In this document: piece by piece, positions 56,001 to 64,000 of the stretch | Numbering within the stretch: position 1 is the first letter of the stretch | Layout: every line of letters begins with the position of its first letter | Assembly: GCF_018812025.1 (NCBI RefSeq) | Contig: NC_063054.1 | Coordinates: 3,701,433-3,765,432, forward strand | Origin: Megalobrama amblycephala | Lineage: Eukaryota > Chordata > Actinopteri > Cypriniformes > Xenocyprididae | DNA: 64,000 nucleotides | Direction of reading: 5' to 3' | Notes under the pieces: model-generated | Seen by the model: only the letters and a program-made list of their open reading frames with translations | What the model was told of the DNA's origin: nothing | Database searches by the model: none | Position numbers and translations under genes: made by a program

Positions 56001-59000
56001 TCACTTCATCTACAGTTGTTAGTGCACTACTTCTGATGCACGACCTAAATAGAAATGCCCAAGACTCTCTATTCCCTTTCTCCCTCCTCTTTCTCTCTCT
56101 GAACATGGGGGGTGTGGTGAATTATCATTTATTCTAGTCTGTGGTGCATTGCACGACTTCATTATTGAAGAGTGTGAAGCTGAGAGGGAAGGAAACTGGA
56201 AATGGCCTGAATTTAGCTTGTTTGTAGCTCCTTTTGAACAGAATTAGAGGAGGAGGACATTTGATCTTAAGCAGCCTCAGCTATACTGATATGATGAACC
56301 GTTTTCTTTCGTGGAAATCAAATAGGAAAATCTGAAAGTACTGTAACTCCATGGAAATGTATGAAATTGAATGCATTACAAAATAAACACTTATTTATGT
56401 TTTATAGAAGGGGTAGTTTCGGTCCTCAAATTTGATTGGCTGAGCGACATTATAAGAGAGCAGCTGTGTTTGTATCACTCCATTTATCTGTGAGTCACTG
56501 AATCATTCACTCAACCGATTCAGTCAAAATCACTGATTTATTTTGAAACGTAACAGCACTCCTGTGTGTCGCTGGAAGATGCACAATTTGGCAACATTTG
56601 ATTTTGCTGTTGAATGACTTTCTTCACATTTTCATCTGTTTTCTTTTCTTTTTTTTGTGGAGGAAACAACAAACGCTGCATCCCAATTTGCCTTACTTAC
56701 TATACCCTAAAAGTAGTATGTACTGTTTTTGTGAAGAAAAAGCACAAACTTTTGAGTGTGTTGCAGAAGAGTACTTGTCAATCATCTTGTCACAGTTAAA
56801 ATCCTCCACATTCAAGTCAATTTCCTACAGTTTCTGAGAGAAATATAGTCGCATGGTGATCTGCCAGTCATGGGACTTTTATGTGGAGACTCTCCTCATG
56901 TTTGCATAATGATGTATTTAAAAGTAAATTACCAAACGCATCGTAATACAAGTTCACAATGCTGTTGCAGATGAAATATAATGTGGATAATATAGAATAA
57001 ATATATTTTCGTCAGGTTAGATACTGATTATTAAATCACTCAAACACCTTTATATAAAATGGGTCTCACACATCTGCCATGTTTGTAGTTTTTTAACACT
57101 TTTTATTCATGTTTGTTGTTCTAATCGAATATTCGTCCAATGCGCAGTGGGTTGTGGGCAATATTAGCTGTTAGAATGTGCACGGATCTGCACTTCGGAC
57201 TCTAACTGGAAAAAGTAGACCATCCGGGTATCTTTGGAATACTCATTTTTAACATACTATGATTTGGGACACACTAATTCTAATTTTGAATACTATAGGA
57301 CATGACAAAGTAAATGGAAATCTTGTGTCTAAAATGTAAGGTGCTTAATATTAAGTTTTTAATTATTAGGGCAATTTTATTTAGTTTTATTGTCAGTGTG
57401 TCCTCATACAGTACAGTAGGATCTGATAACAGAAAGGTCTTTGAATGGGAAAACAAAACACAAAGAAACTGAATCCAGGTTAAGTGAAAAGCAGAGATAC
57501 AATAAAGTGCCAATGCACATCCAGGTGAGTTTGGCCTTAACATGAAAGCTGTCTGCTTTTGGAGCCTTCAGGCAAGGAGACACACGCTTGTTAAACTTCA
57601 ACAAAAACATATAGAGACCTCAGTCAGGTCACGTACATTGTAAATAGAAGAAAACAGGGGCCTTCAAATAAACAACTCAAGGGTAACAAACATGACCTTG
57701 TGGCCCTGACTAGCATAAGAGCTTCCAAATTTTCCAAATGCTGCTGATTTCATTAAACAGAGTAGAGAGCAATGTAAGGCGAATATATATAAATATAGTT
57801 CATTCTGATTCTCGAATCTGATTGGCTGAGAGGTCTTTCCAGCCATGCGATATTCTCCCAGTATCACCACAGGAACCGTTTCACCGTTTGAATCACTCCG
57901 CTGTCTGCATTCTCACTCCGAGTGTCATGTCGGATGAGCAAACCCACCATATTTTTACAGATACTACTGTTATTGTGTCACAGAATGTAGTTTTATGAGG
58001 TTTTTTAGGTGATAATGTAGTTACTCAAATATGCAACATATGTAAACATGTAGCACCTATTTGAAAAATGTTGGAGATGCAAGATCCAGGACATCAGCGA
58101 CCGTTCAGTGCTCGTGTACCCACAGAGAACAGCTTCATGTTGGCCAGTCCTTCAGGAATTTGCCTCTGGCTCTTATGTAGATAGTGTTTAAACATGAGGT
58201 ATAATTAGTTTTGTGTATATTAAATGGGCAAAAAGTTGCTCACCTGTCTAATAAAACATAATATATTAAAGCATCTTTGGTGTTTCCATGGTTTCTACAA
58301 AATAAAACTGGAAATCGAGGGTAACGCAGGTATGATGTCATTAATAGGAGACGCACGGACATGCTCCATATCCTGGTTAAAATTGCTGAATTTAAACATT
58401 CTTGGAAACATCTGGGATAATGTAAGTACACAAGTCAACAAAATATATAACACTGTTCTGGTGGTTTTTGGATATTTTAATCCAAAAATCTCATATATTG
58501 TGCCTTTAAGTTTCATAACTTTAAATTTACATCGAACTTAAATCCTGTACTAACTTTCTATACTGTTATAATGGCTATTGTTGTTCATTTAAATATTATT
58601 GTTCAATAAATAATATTTTATATAAATAATATGCCGTATTTGGTATTGAGAAAGGGTCCGTTAGTGATTGTGATTTTAACTTCAGCGAAAGTTACATTAA
58701 TACACCATTAGATGGCGGCAAAGACCGTCTTTATGAAGGAGTCAGTAGCAAAGACTTTTATTTTGAAAGGGACTGAAACAAAGATGTTGTTTTTATTTTA
58801 AACAACATCTTACAAGATGCAACTGACATGCATTGACTAGCGCTGTCATAGGAAATCCCCTTAAATGTTAAAAGGACAGAAGATATCGCTTTTCCTCAGA
58901 AGGACATTCAAACTGATTTTGTGATTATGAATATAAGATTGACCTGAAGAATATCAGGTAATACGCTCACTTTAAGTCGATCTCTATCTCATAATACTCT

Positions 59001-61662
59001 ACACAATACAATAAGCTTCAATGAAGCAACTCAATTCGTTACTAGTGTTAAAGTGACGTTAAACAACAGCCGAATCACAGCAGTACTGATATAGAGAGCG
59101 ATATCGCACTGCTAATGTTACTGGTCTGATATTGCTTATATAATTTATAATATTATAAATATATAAAACATAATATAAAATAAATATATGTAGATACATA
59201 AAATTAAATGTATGAAAAAAGTCCTTGAATACGGAAAAACAACAAGCCCTTTCTTATTATAGCCATGGCAGAGGCACGGGTCGCTCCCTCAGTGATGCCC
59301 TACTGACCCCCCTCTCTCCGAACACATTACAGTGGAATATGATATTCCCAGAATGGGAAAAAAGCCAAAGTGGGTTTAATCTTTTCATGAACCCCCATAC
59401 AGTTAATGCGGGACCGTAGTGAATCTCATTACACAAATCACTGTGCAAGATTTGTGGCTTGGGAAAATAAAGTCTTGCACACAAATATAGATGTTTTCTT
59501 TTCAAGAGACAAGCTGGCAGTAGTGAACGTGATGTGTGTATTTGGATAAAAAGGCACATAAAGACCCTAAATTGCAGCGAGCATTGACGGAAATGAAACA
59601 AAAGCCTTCAAACCTTTACAATTTCTGATGTAATAAAGCTGACAGCTCCTGCTGAGCAAAGACAAACAACATCATCTCCTGTTTTTCACTAAAAATAGAA
59701 TGGCTGTGTTTTTTTCTTCATTATTTGTATATTCAGCTGTGGAGAGGGGGATGGGAATCAAAGGAGTGAATAAAGATGAGGAAAAGTATTCATATCATCA
59801 TCAGCAGCACTAATATGTTTCCTTCTTTTCAAACCCCCACCACTTGATTCAAGATGCTCTCATTTATTTCACTGTCAGTGAAAAGGCAGAGAATACCCAT
59901 GATTCTGTTCTGCACCCTCCAAATGGTTGTCCAAGACCCCCTCGGGGTCCCGGTTGAAATCGCATTTATTATAGCATTCCGACTGAACTCTGATTTCATG
60001 GTCCCCTGGTACTTGTGTTTATTCTCCAGCCTCCTTTGAAAGTCAAACGGAGTGTGTGTGATCAAAGTCTACACTGATTACATTCTGCTGTATGAGAGCC
60101 GTCGCTCCAGGGTGTTTTCTCTGGCTCTACCTGGATCAGGCTAATATACAGACACAAAAAATAAGCAGAAACTCTGTGCAGTGGAGAGCAGTTTGTCCTC
60201 GGCGTGAGCTCCCAGAATTCCTCTGTCTTACACAGGAATCCATATGTCATCGCACTGAAGAGCCAGAAGCCCACGGAGCCTCTCTGAAGAGAGCGGCAGG
60301 ACAGAGACAGGGATGGAGCACTTCCAGGTACAAGGACAGAGTGTTTGTGTCAGACCTGATGCTCTGCTGCTAAAAAAAAATTAATTAGTGTTTTGGTCTT
60401 CATTACCAATAAAAATATCCTTATAAATAAATCCTTATCCTCAAGATACATTTATGTTAAAACTCACAAGGTTTATATTTCTAACCCCTATGAAAAATAT
60501 ATTTCTGTGTAAACCTCAATAAATAGTGTTTAGAGAACAAGACACAGATTATTTAAATTATTCAAGTAATATGCAATTTTGCTTCTCAGATCAATTTATT
60601 TAGCTTTAATTACCATTTTAATTTTACATTCACTGATATTAAGACTAGAGAGAATATTTTAGAATCTTGAATTCGATTTATTTTTCTTACTCCTCTGGAA
60701 TTTCTTTTCCAGTGTTCTAAGTGTAAACCTCAATAAATAGTGCTAGAAGAAGCAGAAACTAAAAAAGAAATAATAAAAAATAAGCTTTAAAAGTAATATC
60801 TATGCAATTTAGCTTATCAAATAAATGTATTTTGCTTTAATTACCTTTTTAATTTTACATTAATTTATATTAAAGACTAGAGAGAGTGTACAGTATCTTT
60901 AATTAAGTTTATTTTTTTAATTCCATTTTTTTAATTCCAATATTTTATCCTGTTATAAGTGTAAACGTAAATAAATAATGCTTAAAATAATAATACATTT
61001 TAATAATAATAAAAATATGATTCAATAAAAATTAAAATAATTTAAATGTAAAAAAAATAAATAAATATATTTTTTTTTACCCTCTGGTGCTCTTCACGTG
61101 TCAGTCAAAAATGACCTAATTTATTGTTTTCTTTATTTCAATGAAATGAATGTACTATATTTTAGTTCGATAATGTTTTTTATTTAGTATTTTGTATTTT
61201 TAAGGGATTTTATGGTACTAAATTATATTTACACTTTAGATATAATCCATTTATTTACTAGTTGAGCATAATTTCCAACTCAAACTGTTGATTTTGAATG
61301 CTTTGGAGCACAGACTTTTTGTCTCATTTACATTTACATGTATTGTTATGAAAAATGCACAAAAATACTATTTTCAATTTGTATATGAATTATATATTGT
61401 GAAAAACACATTTTACTCTAAAACTGCAAGAAAAACCAAAGCCATAAATCAAAAAAGATGTTCAAAAAAATCAAAAAATGTTCCAAATTTTAGCTTGATA
61501 GCTCAAAAAATGAGCTTTCAGTAAGGTTTTGTTTGGCCGCAGTACCAAGCATTTCCACTAGATAAAATCAGTCTCCCATTCATTTCCAATGCGCTCTTTT
61601 TTGACCATGAGGAACACAATGTTTTTTCAGGACCATTTAAACTTTTAGAATCATGTCCATGA

Positions 61663-61718
<56 letters not shown>

Positions 61719-63429
61719 CACTCAGCAAGTGCCAAAACCTTTACCAAGTTTCGTACCATTACGATTAAGTAAAAAATTCTAAAACAAAACGTTAAATTTT
61801 TCAAACATGACCGAAGAGCACCAGAGGGTTAAATAATGAACATATATGCAATTTTGTGTCTCAAATAAATAAATTTAGGCCACTTTTACTGGAAAACAAG
61901 GATCATTTTTGCATTGTAAAAGAGAGACAGAGAGTGTGTGGTTTATGTACTGTATGATACGGGAGAGGATTAGAGATTCCCATGATTCCCGTGACTGTGT
62001 CTCTGGTGTCGCTGATAAGGGGATCAGGGCCCTCCTCTCTGAACTCTAAACCCCCTCATGCCCACTGAATAAATCACCTCCCTCTGACACAGTCAAGATC
62101 AACCACAATCTCACATTTATGAATACCATCCAAGCAGATCACCTCTTGCATCAATATTTGTTTGACACACTCAGATGTTAATGATTCACTGGTCAGTGCT
62201 CTCACGGCAGACCTTGACCGACTAAAAATCTTTAAACAGCTGATCTGGAGGGAGTGAAGCAGAGATGCTTAATGCAATAATTGACTCAGTGCCTTTAAAA
62301 ATCCTGAGAACATACAGAACAAAGATATATTCTTTGTCATGTGGTTCAATCCGCTGGGTTTGACAAAAATATTATTTAATATGTCATAAATGTAATGCAA
62401 AAAAATAATATATATGTTATAAAATGTATACAGATTTTTTAAAAAATAAATAAATTATACAGTAAATCATGTTCAAGGGATGGATCAGGTAGAAGTACAC
62501 TGTTCAAAAGTTTGGGGTCAGCAAGATTTTTTAAATATTTTTATTTAGCAATTAAATTGATCAAAAGTGATAATAAAGACATTGTTAGAAAAATGTATAT
62601 TTCAAATAAATGCTGTGCTTTTGAACTTTCTATTCATAAAAAAATCCTGAAAATGGTAAATTTCCACAAAAGCATTAAGCAGAACATTGATAAAAATCAT
62701 AAATGTTTCTTGAGCATCAAATCATCATATCAGAATGATTTCTGAAGGATCATGTGACACTGAAGACTGGAGTAACGATGCTGAAAATTCAGCTTTGATC
62801 ACAGGAATAAATTACACTTTACTATATATTCACATAGAAAACTATGGAAGCTTGTTTCCGCCACTGAATAAAACATAAAGGTATAATTGCGACTTTTTAT
62901 CTCACAATTCTGACTTTTTTCTCAGAATTGTGTTATATAAACTCGCAATTGTGAATTATAAGGTCAGAATTGCGAGTTTATAACTTGCATTTCTGACATA
63001 ACTGAGAAAAGAAGCCAGAATTGTGAGATAAAAAGTCGCAATTACCTTCTTTATTTTTTAATTAGTGGCAGAAATAAACTTCCATAGAAAACAGCCATTT
63101 TAAATTGTATTAATATTTCACAATATTACTGTTTTACTGTATTTTTGATCAAATAAATGCAAAAAAAATACAAAACAAACTTTTGAACAGTAGTGTAGCT
63201 CATTTTTTTTCCTTTTTTGATTTTTAAGTATATTAAGGATATCTTTTAATTTGCAGCACACTGTGATTTTTTAATTATCATATAAAAGATCACAGGTTGA
63301 GTGATTTTGGTTTTACCTGTAAATGGAAACGTCCTCGACGAGGTCATTGGTCTCTGTGTCTGAGATGATGATTCCCTTGGGGGAGACAGTGAGGGTCACT
63401 TTCCGAAACTTCTTTGCGCTGGCCCGAGC
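43025..63429 (-). CDS. ldlrap1: LDLRAP1 (ARH)-like PTB endocytic adaptor, 5' exons beyond window
   Basis: Seven minus-strand exons splice in frame: 63317-63429, 54436-54550, 54099-54171, 53930-54010, 53726-53844, 50808-50842 and 43025-43121. They encode 210 residues. The first three exons give the C-terminal two-thirds of a PTB domain (KKFRKVTLTVSPKGIIISDT, SIYRISYCTTDK, DKVFAYVSQSQFNETLECHA, AQAVTLTVAQAFKVA), which matches LDLRAP1 closely. In that family the PTB binds NPxY signals in LDL-receptor tails and phosphoinositides. The C-terminal DAEDGLDDAFSRLATSR fits the acidic FxxLxxxR helix that binds the AP-2 beta appendage. The linker (HTCYSCSDPESQPES, RKPFFPSFLSPSPRSS) differs from human LDLRAP1, and no LLDLE clathrin box is visible. 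It is therefore an LDLRAP1 co-orthologue or close paralogue. Confidence 0.88.
43229..43695. mobile_element. fold-back element, TATGGAAGC termini, 6-bp duplication
   Basis: TATGGAAGCCCGTTTCTG at the left is mirrored by CGGAAACGGGCTTCCATA at the right. The hexamer GGGATG flanks both sides exactly. The inside is a palindrome made of ACAATTGCGAGTTATAAACT-like units and CAATTCTGACTTTTTTTCT spacers, plus an A/T run at the right. Confidence 0.9.
43715..44090. mobile_element. fragment of palindromic TTAA-type element with central (TG)n
   Basis: GGGGTCTCCAGAGACCC, CCAGTAGATGGCTGCAGAGC and CAGTTGGATTCATATCT match the arms of the element at 45136-48002. The (TG)n tract at 43961-44014 occupies the place of that element's centre, and GGGGTCAAAAAGACCCC follows. 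Confidence 0.75.
43961..44014. repeat. (GT)n microsatellite
   Basis: Twenty-seven GT units in the middle of the palindromic element fragment. Confidence 0.95.
44281..44765. mobile_element. common long-TIR MITE copy
   Basis: The ends are CTACACTACTGTTCAAAAGT and, at the right, ACGTTTGAATGGTAACAG. The interior contains CATCATTACTCCAGTCTTCA and GAACAGCATTTATTTGAAAT, shared with copies at 49830-50268, 53345-53702 and 62501-63199. Confidence 0.85.
45773..47121. mobile_element. hAT element with 8-bp duplication GTTGGATT
   Basis: The ends TAGTGTTGTCA and TGACAACACTA are exact inverted repeats. The 8-bp direct repeats GTTGGATT lie at 45765-45772 and 47122-47129. The YARNG-type terminus and 8-bp duplication define hAT. 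Subterminal GGTACC-rich blocks occur on both sides (near 45788-45855 and 47005-47102). No transposase ORF remains. Confidence 0.93.
45934..46258. mobile_element. one arm of the TACGGAAG fold-back element
   Basis: TACGGAAGAGGATTAGGGCC and the following ATTTCGAGAAAAAACTC units match the left arm of the element at 32193-32906. The mirrored arm is missing; the copy ends abruptly inside the hAT element. Confidence 0.85.
48443..49084 (-). other. ldlrap1-like last intron, unique part
   Basis: GC-richer unique DNA. It contains a potential 29-nt exon at 48572-48600, listed separately. Confidence 0.5.
48572..48600 (-). other. possible 29-nt microexon in the ldlrap1-like last intron
   Basis: On the minus strand a pyrimidine-rich tract and acceptor (ctgccatgcag) precede CAATATGGAGG...GACGCAG, followed by a strong donor gtaagt. 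If joined between the exons at 50808-50842 and 43025-43121, it would shift the frame and replace the FxxLxxxR tail with a different short C-terminus. The ATG inside also has a fair context for a start codon. It may equally be chance. Confidence 0.25.
49085..49291. mobile_element. Tc1-like transposon remnant (transposase 3' end and terminus)
   Basis: ACTCTTCAGCCACTTTATTA and GAAGTGGCCGGTGAGTGT are inverted termini. Between them, GGAATGTTTCCAGCACCTTG and AATTAAGGCAGTTCTGAAGG are the decayed end of a Tc1-family transposase reading frame known to me from fish genomes. Most of the element is deleted. Confidence 0.7.
49292..49829 (-). other. ldlrap1-like intron sequence
   Basis: Unique, moderately GC-rich intronic DNA with no exon signal. 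Confidence 0.5.
49830..50268. mobile_element. common long-TIR MITE copy
   Basis: The left end CACCGTCCAATGTTTGGGGA and the right end CCAAAATTTTGACCGGT are eroded. The interior matches the other copies (TTTCTGAAGGATCATGTGAC, GACTGGAGTAATGATGCTGA). Confidence 0.8.
50297..50612. repeat. long palindrome (hairpin MITE)
   Basis: TTAATAGTAAAATTCCATCA near 50313 is mirrored by TGATGGAATTTTACTATTAA near 50592. Pairing continues inward through CTTATTATTATCC/GGATTACT and TTAAGTTTATGATTTAT/ATAAATCCTAAACTTAA to a centre near 50457. Confidence 0.85.
50808..50842 (-). CDS. ldlrap1: ldlrap1-like exon: acidic AP-2-binding segment
   Basis: The 35-nt exon lies between acceptor ttttcag and donor AAG/gtacg. It encodes DAEDGLDDAFS and the first two bases of an Arg codon. 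It matches DDGLDEAFSR of LDLRAP1 and provides the acidic residues and Phe of the AP-2 helix. Confidence 0.88.
50843..53344 (-). other. ldlrap1-like intron with repeat blocks
   Basis: Unique DNA to about 52000. From 52009 (GTCCCAAATGGCACCCTAAA) to 52603 (GTGCCATTTGGGACAGGGCC) is an inverted-ended element. It contains at 52203-52430 the fish repeat with GGTCCTGGAGGGCCACTGTC and AGTCAAGTCACCTTTATTTA. No exon is seen. Confidence 0.55.
53345..53702. mobile_element. common long-TIR MITE fragment
   Basis: TCATGTGACACTGAAGACTG and the right end CTTTTGAATGGTAGTGTG identify the family; the left end is missing. Confidence 0.8.
53726..53844 (-). CDS. ldlrap1: ldlrap1-like exon: basic/Pro-rich linker
   Basis: The acceptor is cactcag and the donor TCCTGG/gtatg. 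The frame encodes EEEKTRALMEHKLRKPFF, a Ser/Pro run and RRRPIKHDSW. The Trp just before the next exon aligns with the VVWELDDG of human LDLRAP1. This position carries the clathrin box in human LDLRAP1, but no LLDLE-like motif is present. Confidence 0.82.
53930..54010 (-). CDS. ldlrap1: ldlrap1-like exon: Cys/Ser/Glu linker
   Basis: Acceptor ttgcag/ACAAAAG and donor TTTCAG/gtacat bound 81 nt. It encodes KSKKVHTCYSCSDPESQPES and EPNSVS in the phase required by both neighbours. Confidence 0.82.
54099..54171 (-). CDS. ldlrap1: ldlrap1-like exon: last helix of PTB domain
   Basis: The exon (acceptor ccacag, donor GGAAG/gtgag) encodes AQAVTLTVAQAFKVALDMWE and IAQE. The first 15 residues are identical to human LDLRAP1 and form the C-terminal helix that closes the PTB peptide groove. 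Confidence 0.92.
54436..54550 (-). CDS. ldlrap1: ldlrap1-like exon: PTB core
   Basis: Acceptor tctgcag/AATATC and donor AAAATA/gtaag. It encodes ISYCTTDKTQDKVFAYVSQS and QFNETLECHAFLCQKKKI, closely matching the ISYCTADK...HAFLC region of LDLRAP1. Confidence 0.93.
54949..55726. mobile_element. TTTAAAGGGG-family MITE, most complete copy
   Basis: TTTAAAGGGGTGGTTGATTA at the left and ATAGGTCCCCTTTAAA at the right are inverted over ten bases. The copies at 8858-9667 and 16460-16917 align along its length. The 5' third is the part missing from the latter. Confidence 0.85.
55727..57789 (-). other. ldlrap1-like intron sequence
   Basis: Mostly unique; 55970-56340 is less AT-rich. A short TE-like start (GGGTAGTTTCGGTCCTCAAA) is at about 56409. 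No exon is recognised. Confidence 0.5.
57790..59110. mobile_element. non-autonomous DNA element, second copy (inverted)
   Basis: Compared with 3980-5243 the order is reversed: TCTGATTGGCTGAGAGGTC lies at the left, ATGGCTATTGTTGTTC near 58571, GGTATTGAGAAAGGGTCCGT near 58640, and GCGATATCGCACTGC near the right end. No ORF of transposase type is present. Confidence 0.65.
59111..61078 (-). other. ldlrap1-like intron; unique patch and local tandem duplication
   Basis: Bases 59220-60370 are GC-richer and apparently unique but have no splice-bounded ORF. Bases about 60500-61030 contain three diverged units of roughly 215-240 bp starting at GTGTAAACCTCAATAAATAG (60508, 60721) and GTGTAAACGTAAATAAATAA (60958). 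Confidence 0.6.
61079..61832. mobile_element. ACCCTCTGGTGCTCTTC-ended element with central (TG)n
   Basis: ACCCTCTGGTGCTCTTC is mirrored by GAAGAGCACCAGAGGGTTAA. CAGTCAAAAATGACC and ACATGACCG lie just inside the ends. A TG microsatellite (61665-61718) is internal. TTTA/TTAA border the ends, consistent with TTAA-targeting transposition. Confidence 0.75.
61665..61718. repeat. (GT)n microsatellite
   Basis: Twenty-seven GT units inside the preceding element. Confidence 0.95.
61833..62500 (-). other. ldlrap1-like intron sequence
   Basis: Unique DNA, less AT-rich at 61940-62300; no exon seen. Confidence 0.5.
62501..63199. mobile_element. common long-TIR MITE interrupted by a fold-back element
   Basis: ACACTGTTCAAAAGTTTGGG at the left is mirrored by AAACTTTTGAACAGTAGTGT at the right. 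The fold-back element at 62843-63086 splits it after CACATAGAAAAC and the MITE resumes with GAAAACAGCCATTTTAAATT. Confidence 0.9.
62843..63086. mobile_element. fold-back element, TATGGAAGC termini, 6-bp duplication
   Basis: TATGGAAGCTTGTTTCCG and AGTGGCAGAAATAAACTTCCATA are inverted ends. The hexamer GAAAAC flanks both sides exactly. The interior has the same CAATTGTGA/AATTCTGAC palindromic units as the copy at 43229-43695, but is about half as long. Confidence 0.92.
63317..63429 (-). CDS. ldlrap1: ldlrap1-like exon: middle of PTB domain
   Basis: Acceptor cacgcag/GCTCGG and donor TACAG/gtaaa. It encodes ARASAKKFRKVTLTVSPKG, IIISDTETNDLVEDVSIY and a split Arg, aligning with the AKASGKKLQKVTLKVSPRG segment of LDLRAP1. 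Earlier exons (start codon, first PTB strands) are to the right of the window. Confidence 0.93.
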
Positions 63430-64000
63430 CTGCGTGTGGTTGACAAGGATAAACAATTTGTGTGAACCTCAGACAAACATCTTTGTCATAGCCAGCTTTG
63501 AAATGTCACTCATAACTCACTGACCATAAACAATAACCAGAAAAGGTCAGAGAAACCTGTGTGGGTTATTAAACTCCACAGGTACAAGAGCTGAAAAGAG
63601 ATGACGCGTAATAGATCAAATTCATCTTCTGCCTTGTTTAAGTGATGTAACTGTGATCCCAGCATATGAACACACTGTGCTGGCAGGAAGAAAAGAGGCC
63701 AACACGGACGAGGACGAGGGGAAATTATGGTTGAAATGCAGAAGAGGAGAGAGAGGGACTCGTCAAGGACAAAGGAAATCAGGCAAAGCATATCTGGAGG
63801 GTCTTTCTCCCTTCCCAGGAGACAGTAAACACTGAATTAAAGCACCAATGAAACTCATCTCACAGTCTGACAGTCAGTTCGGAGAGGAAGTTGTCATTCT
63901 GATTCGAGTGTGCTGATAAATGAAGAAAATCTCTTTTTCATTGGCTTTGTGAAGAACAAGGAATTATACTGTGCATTTAAATAGGAAACAGAGTGTCCTG
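63430..64000 (-). other. ldlrap1-like intron at the window edge
   Basis: Unique, moderately GC-rich DNA; the next upstream exon was not found before the edge. Confidence 0.5.

Noticed and set aside
59220..60373. GC-richer intronic patch with ORFs as possible exons
   Set aside because: No splice-bounded frame and no domain; adjacent ldlrap1-like exons already join in frame without it.

Overview
The window is vertebrate nuclear DNA, almost certainly from a teleost and probably a cyprinid. The evidence is: short exons with GT-AG borders separated by kilobase introns; recognisable FNDC4/5 and LDLRAP1 (ARH) homologues; long TG/TA microsatellites; and very many short inverted-repeat DNA transposons of kinds I associate from memory with carp-like fish. 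There is no operon structure and no prokaryotic feature. The species cannot be fixed from the sequence.

Layout. Bases 1-1892 hold the 5' part of a minus-strand LTR retroelement: an LTR and a gag-like ORF with a coding minisatellite that runs off the left edge. A lone unidentified minus-strand coding exon lies at 2654-2830. A decayed Tc1-like transposon with TA duplications fills 6380-7961. From 13181 to 37196 the plus strand carries five coding exons of an fndc4/fndc5-family membrane protein; the signal-peptide exon was not found. From 63429 down to 43025 the minus strand carries seven coding exons of an LDLRAP1-like endocytic adaptor; the 5' exons lie beyond the right edge. The two genes converge, with about 5.8 kb between their stop codons. 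Most of the rest is intron or intergenic DNA packed with transposons.

The two genes are not evidently functionally linked. One is a single-pass, FN3-ectodomain, secreted-peptide-precursor type protein. The other is a PTB-domain adaptor for LDL-receptor-family tails that contacts AP-2. All exon junctions listed keep the reading frame, so both genes look intact where visible.

The most unusual material is in the repeats. There are two nests of transposons four deep, several layers dated by exact target-site duplications (GTGATAC, TA, GTTGGATT). A group of giant fold-back elements shares TAYGGAAG termini and 6-bp duplications. A family of palindromic TTAA-type elements carries a TG microsatellite at its centre. 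An unidentified 3.45-kb element has GGACGT-rich subterminal arrays, a recurring ACACCAGTGAC motif in an inner insertion, and a promoter/splice/poly(A)-like module near its right end. Family names given for repeats are inferences from termini and duplications, not database matches.
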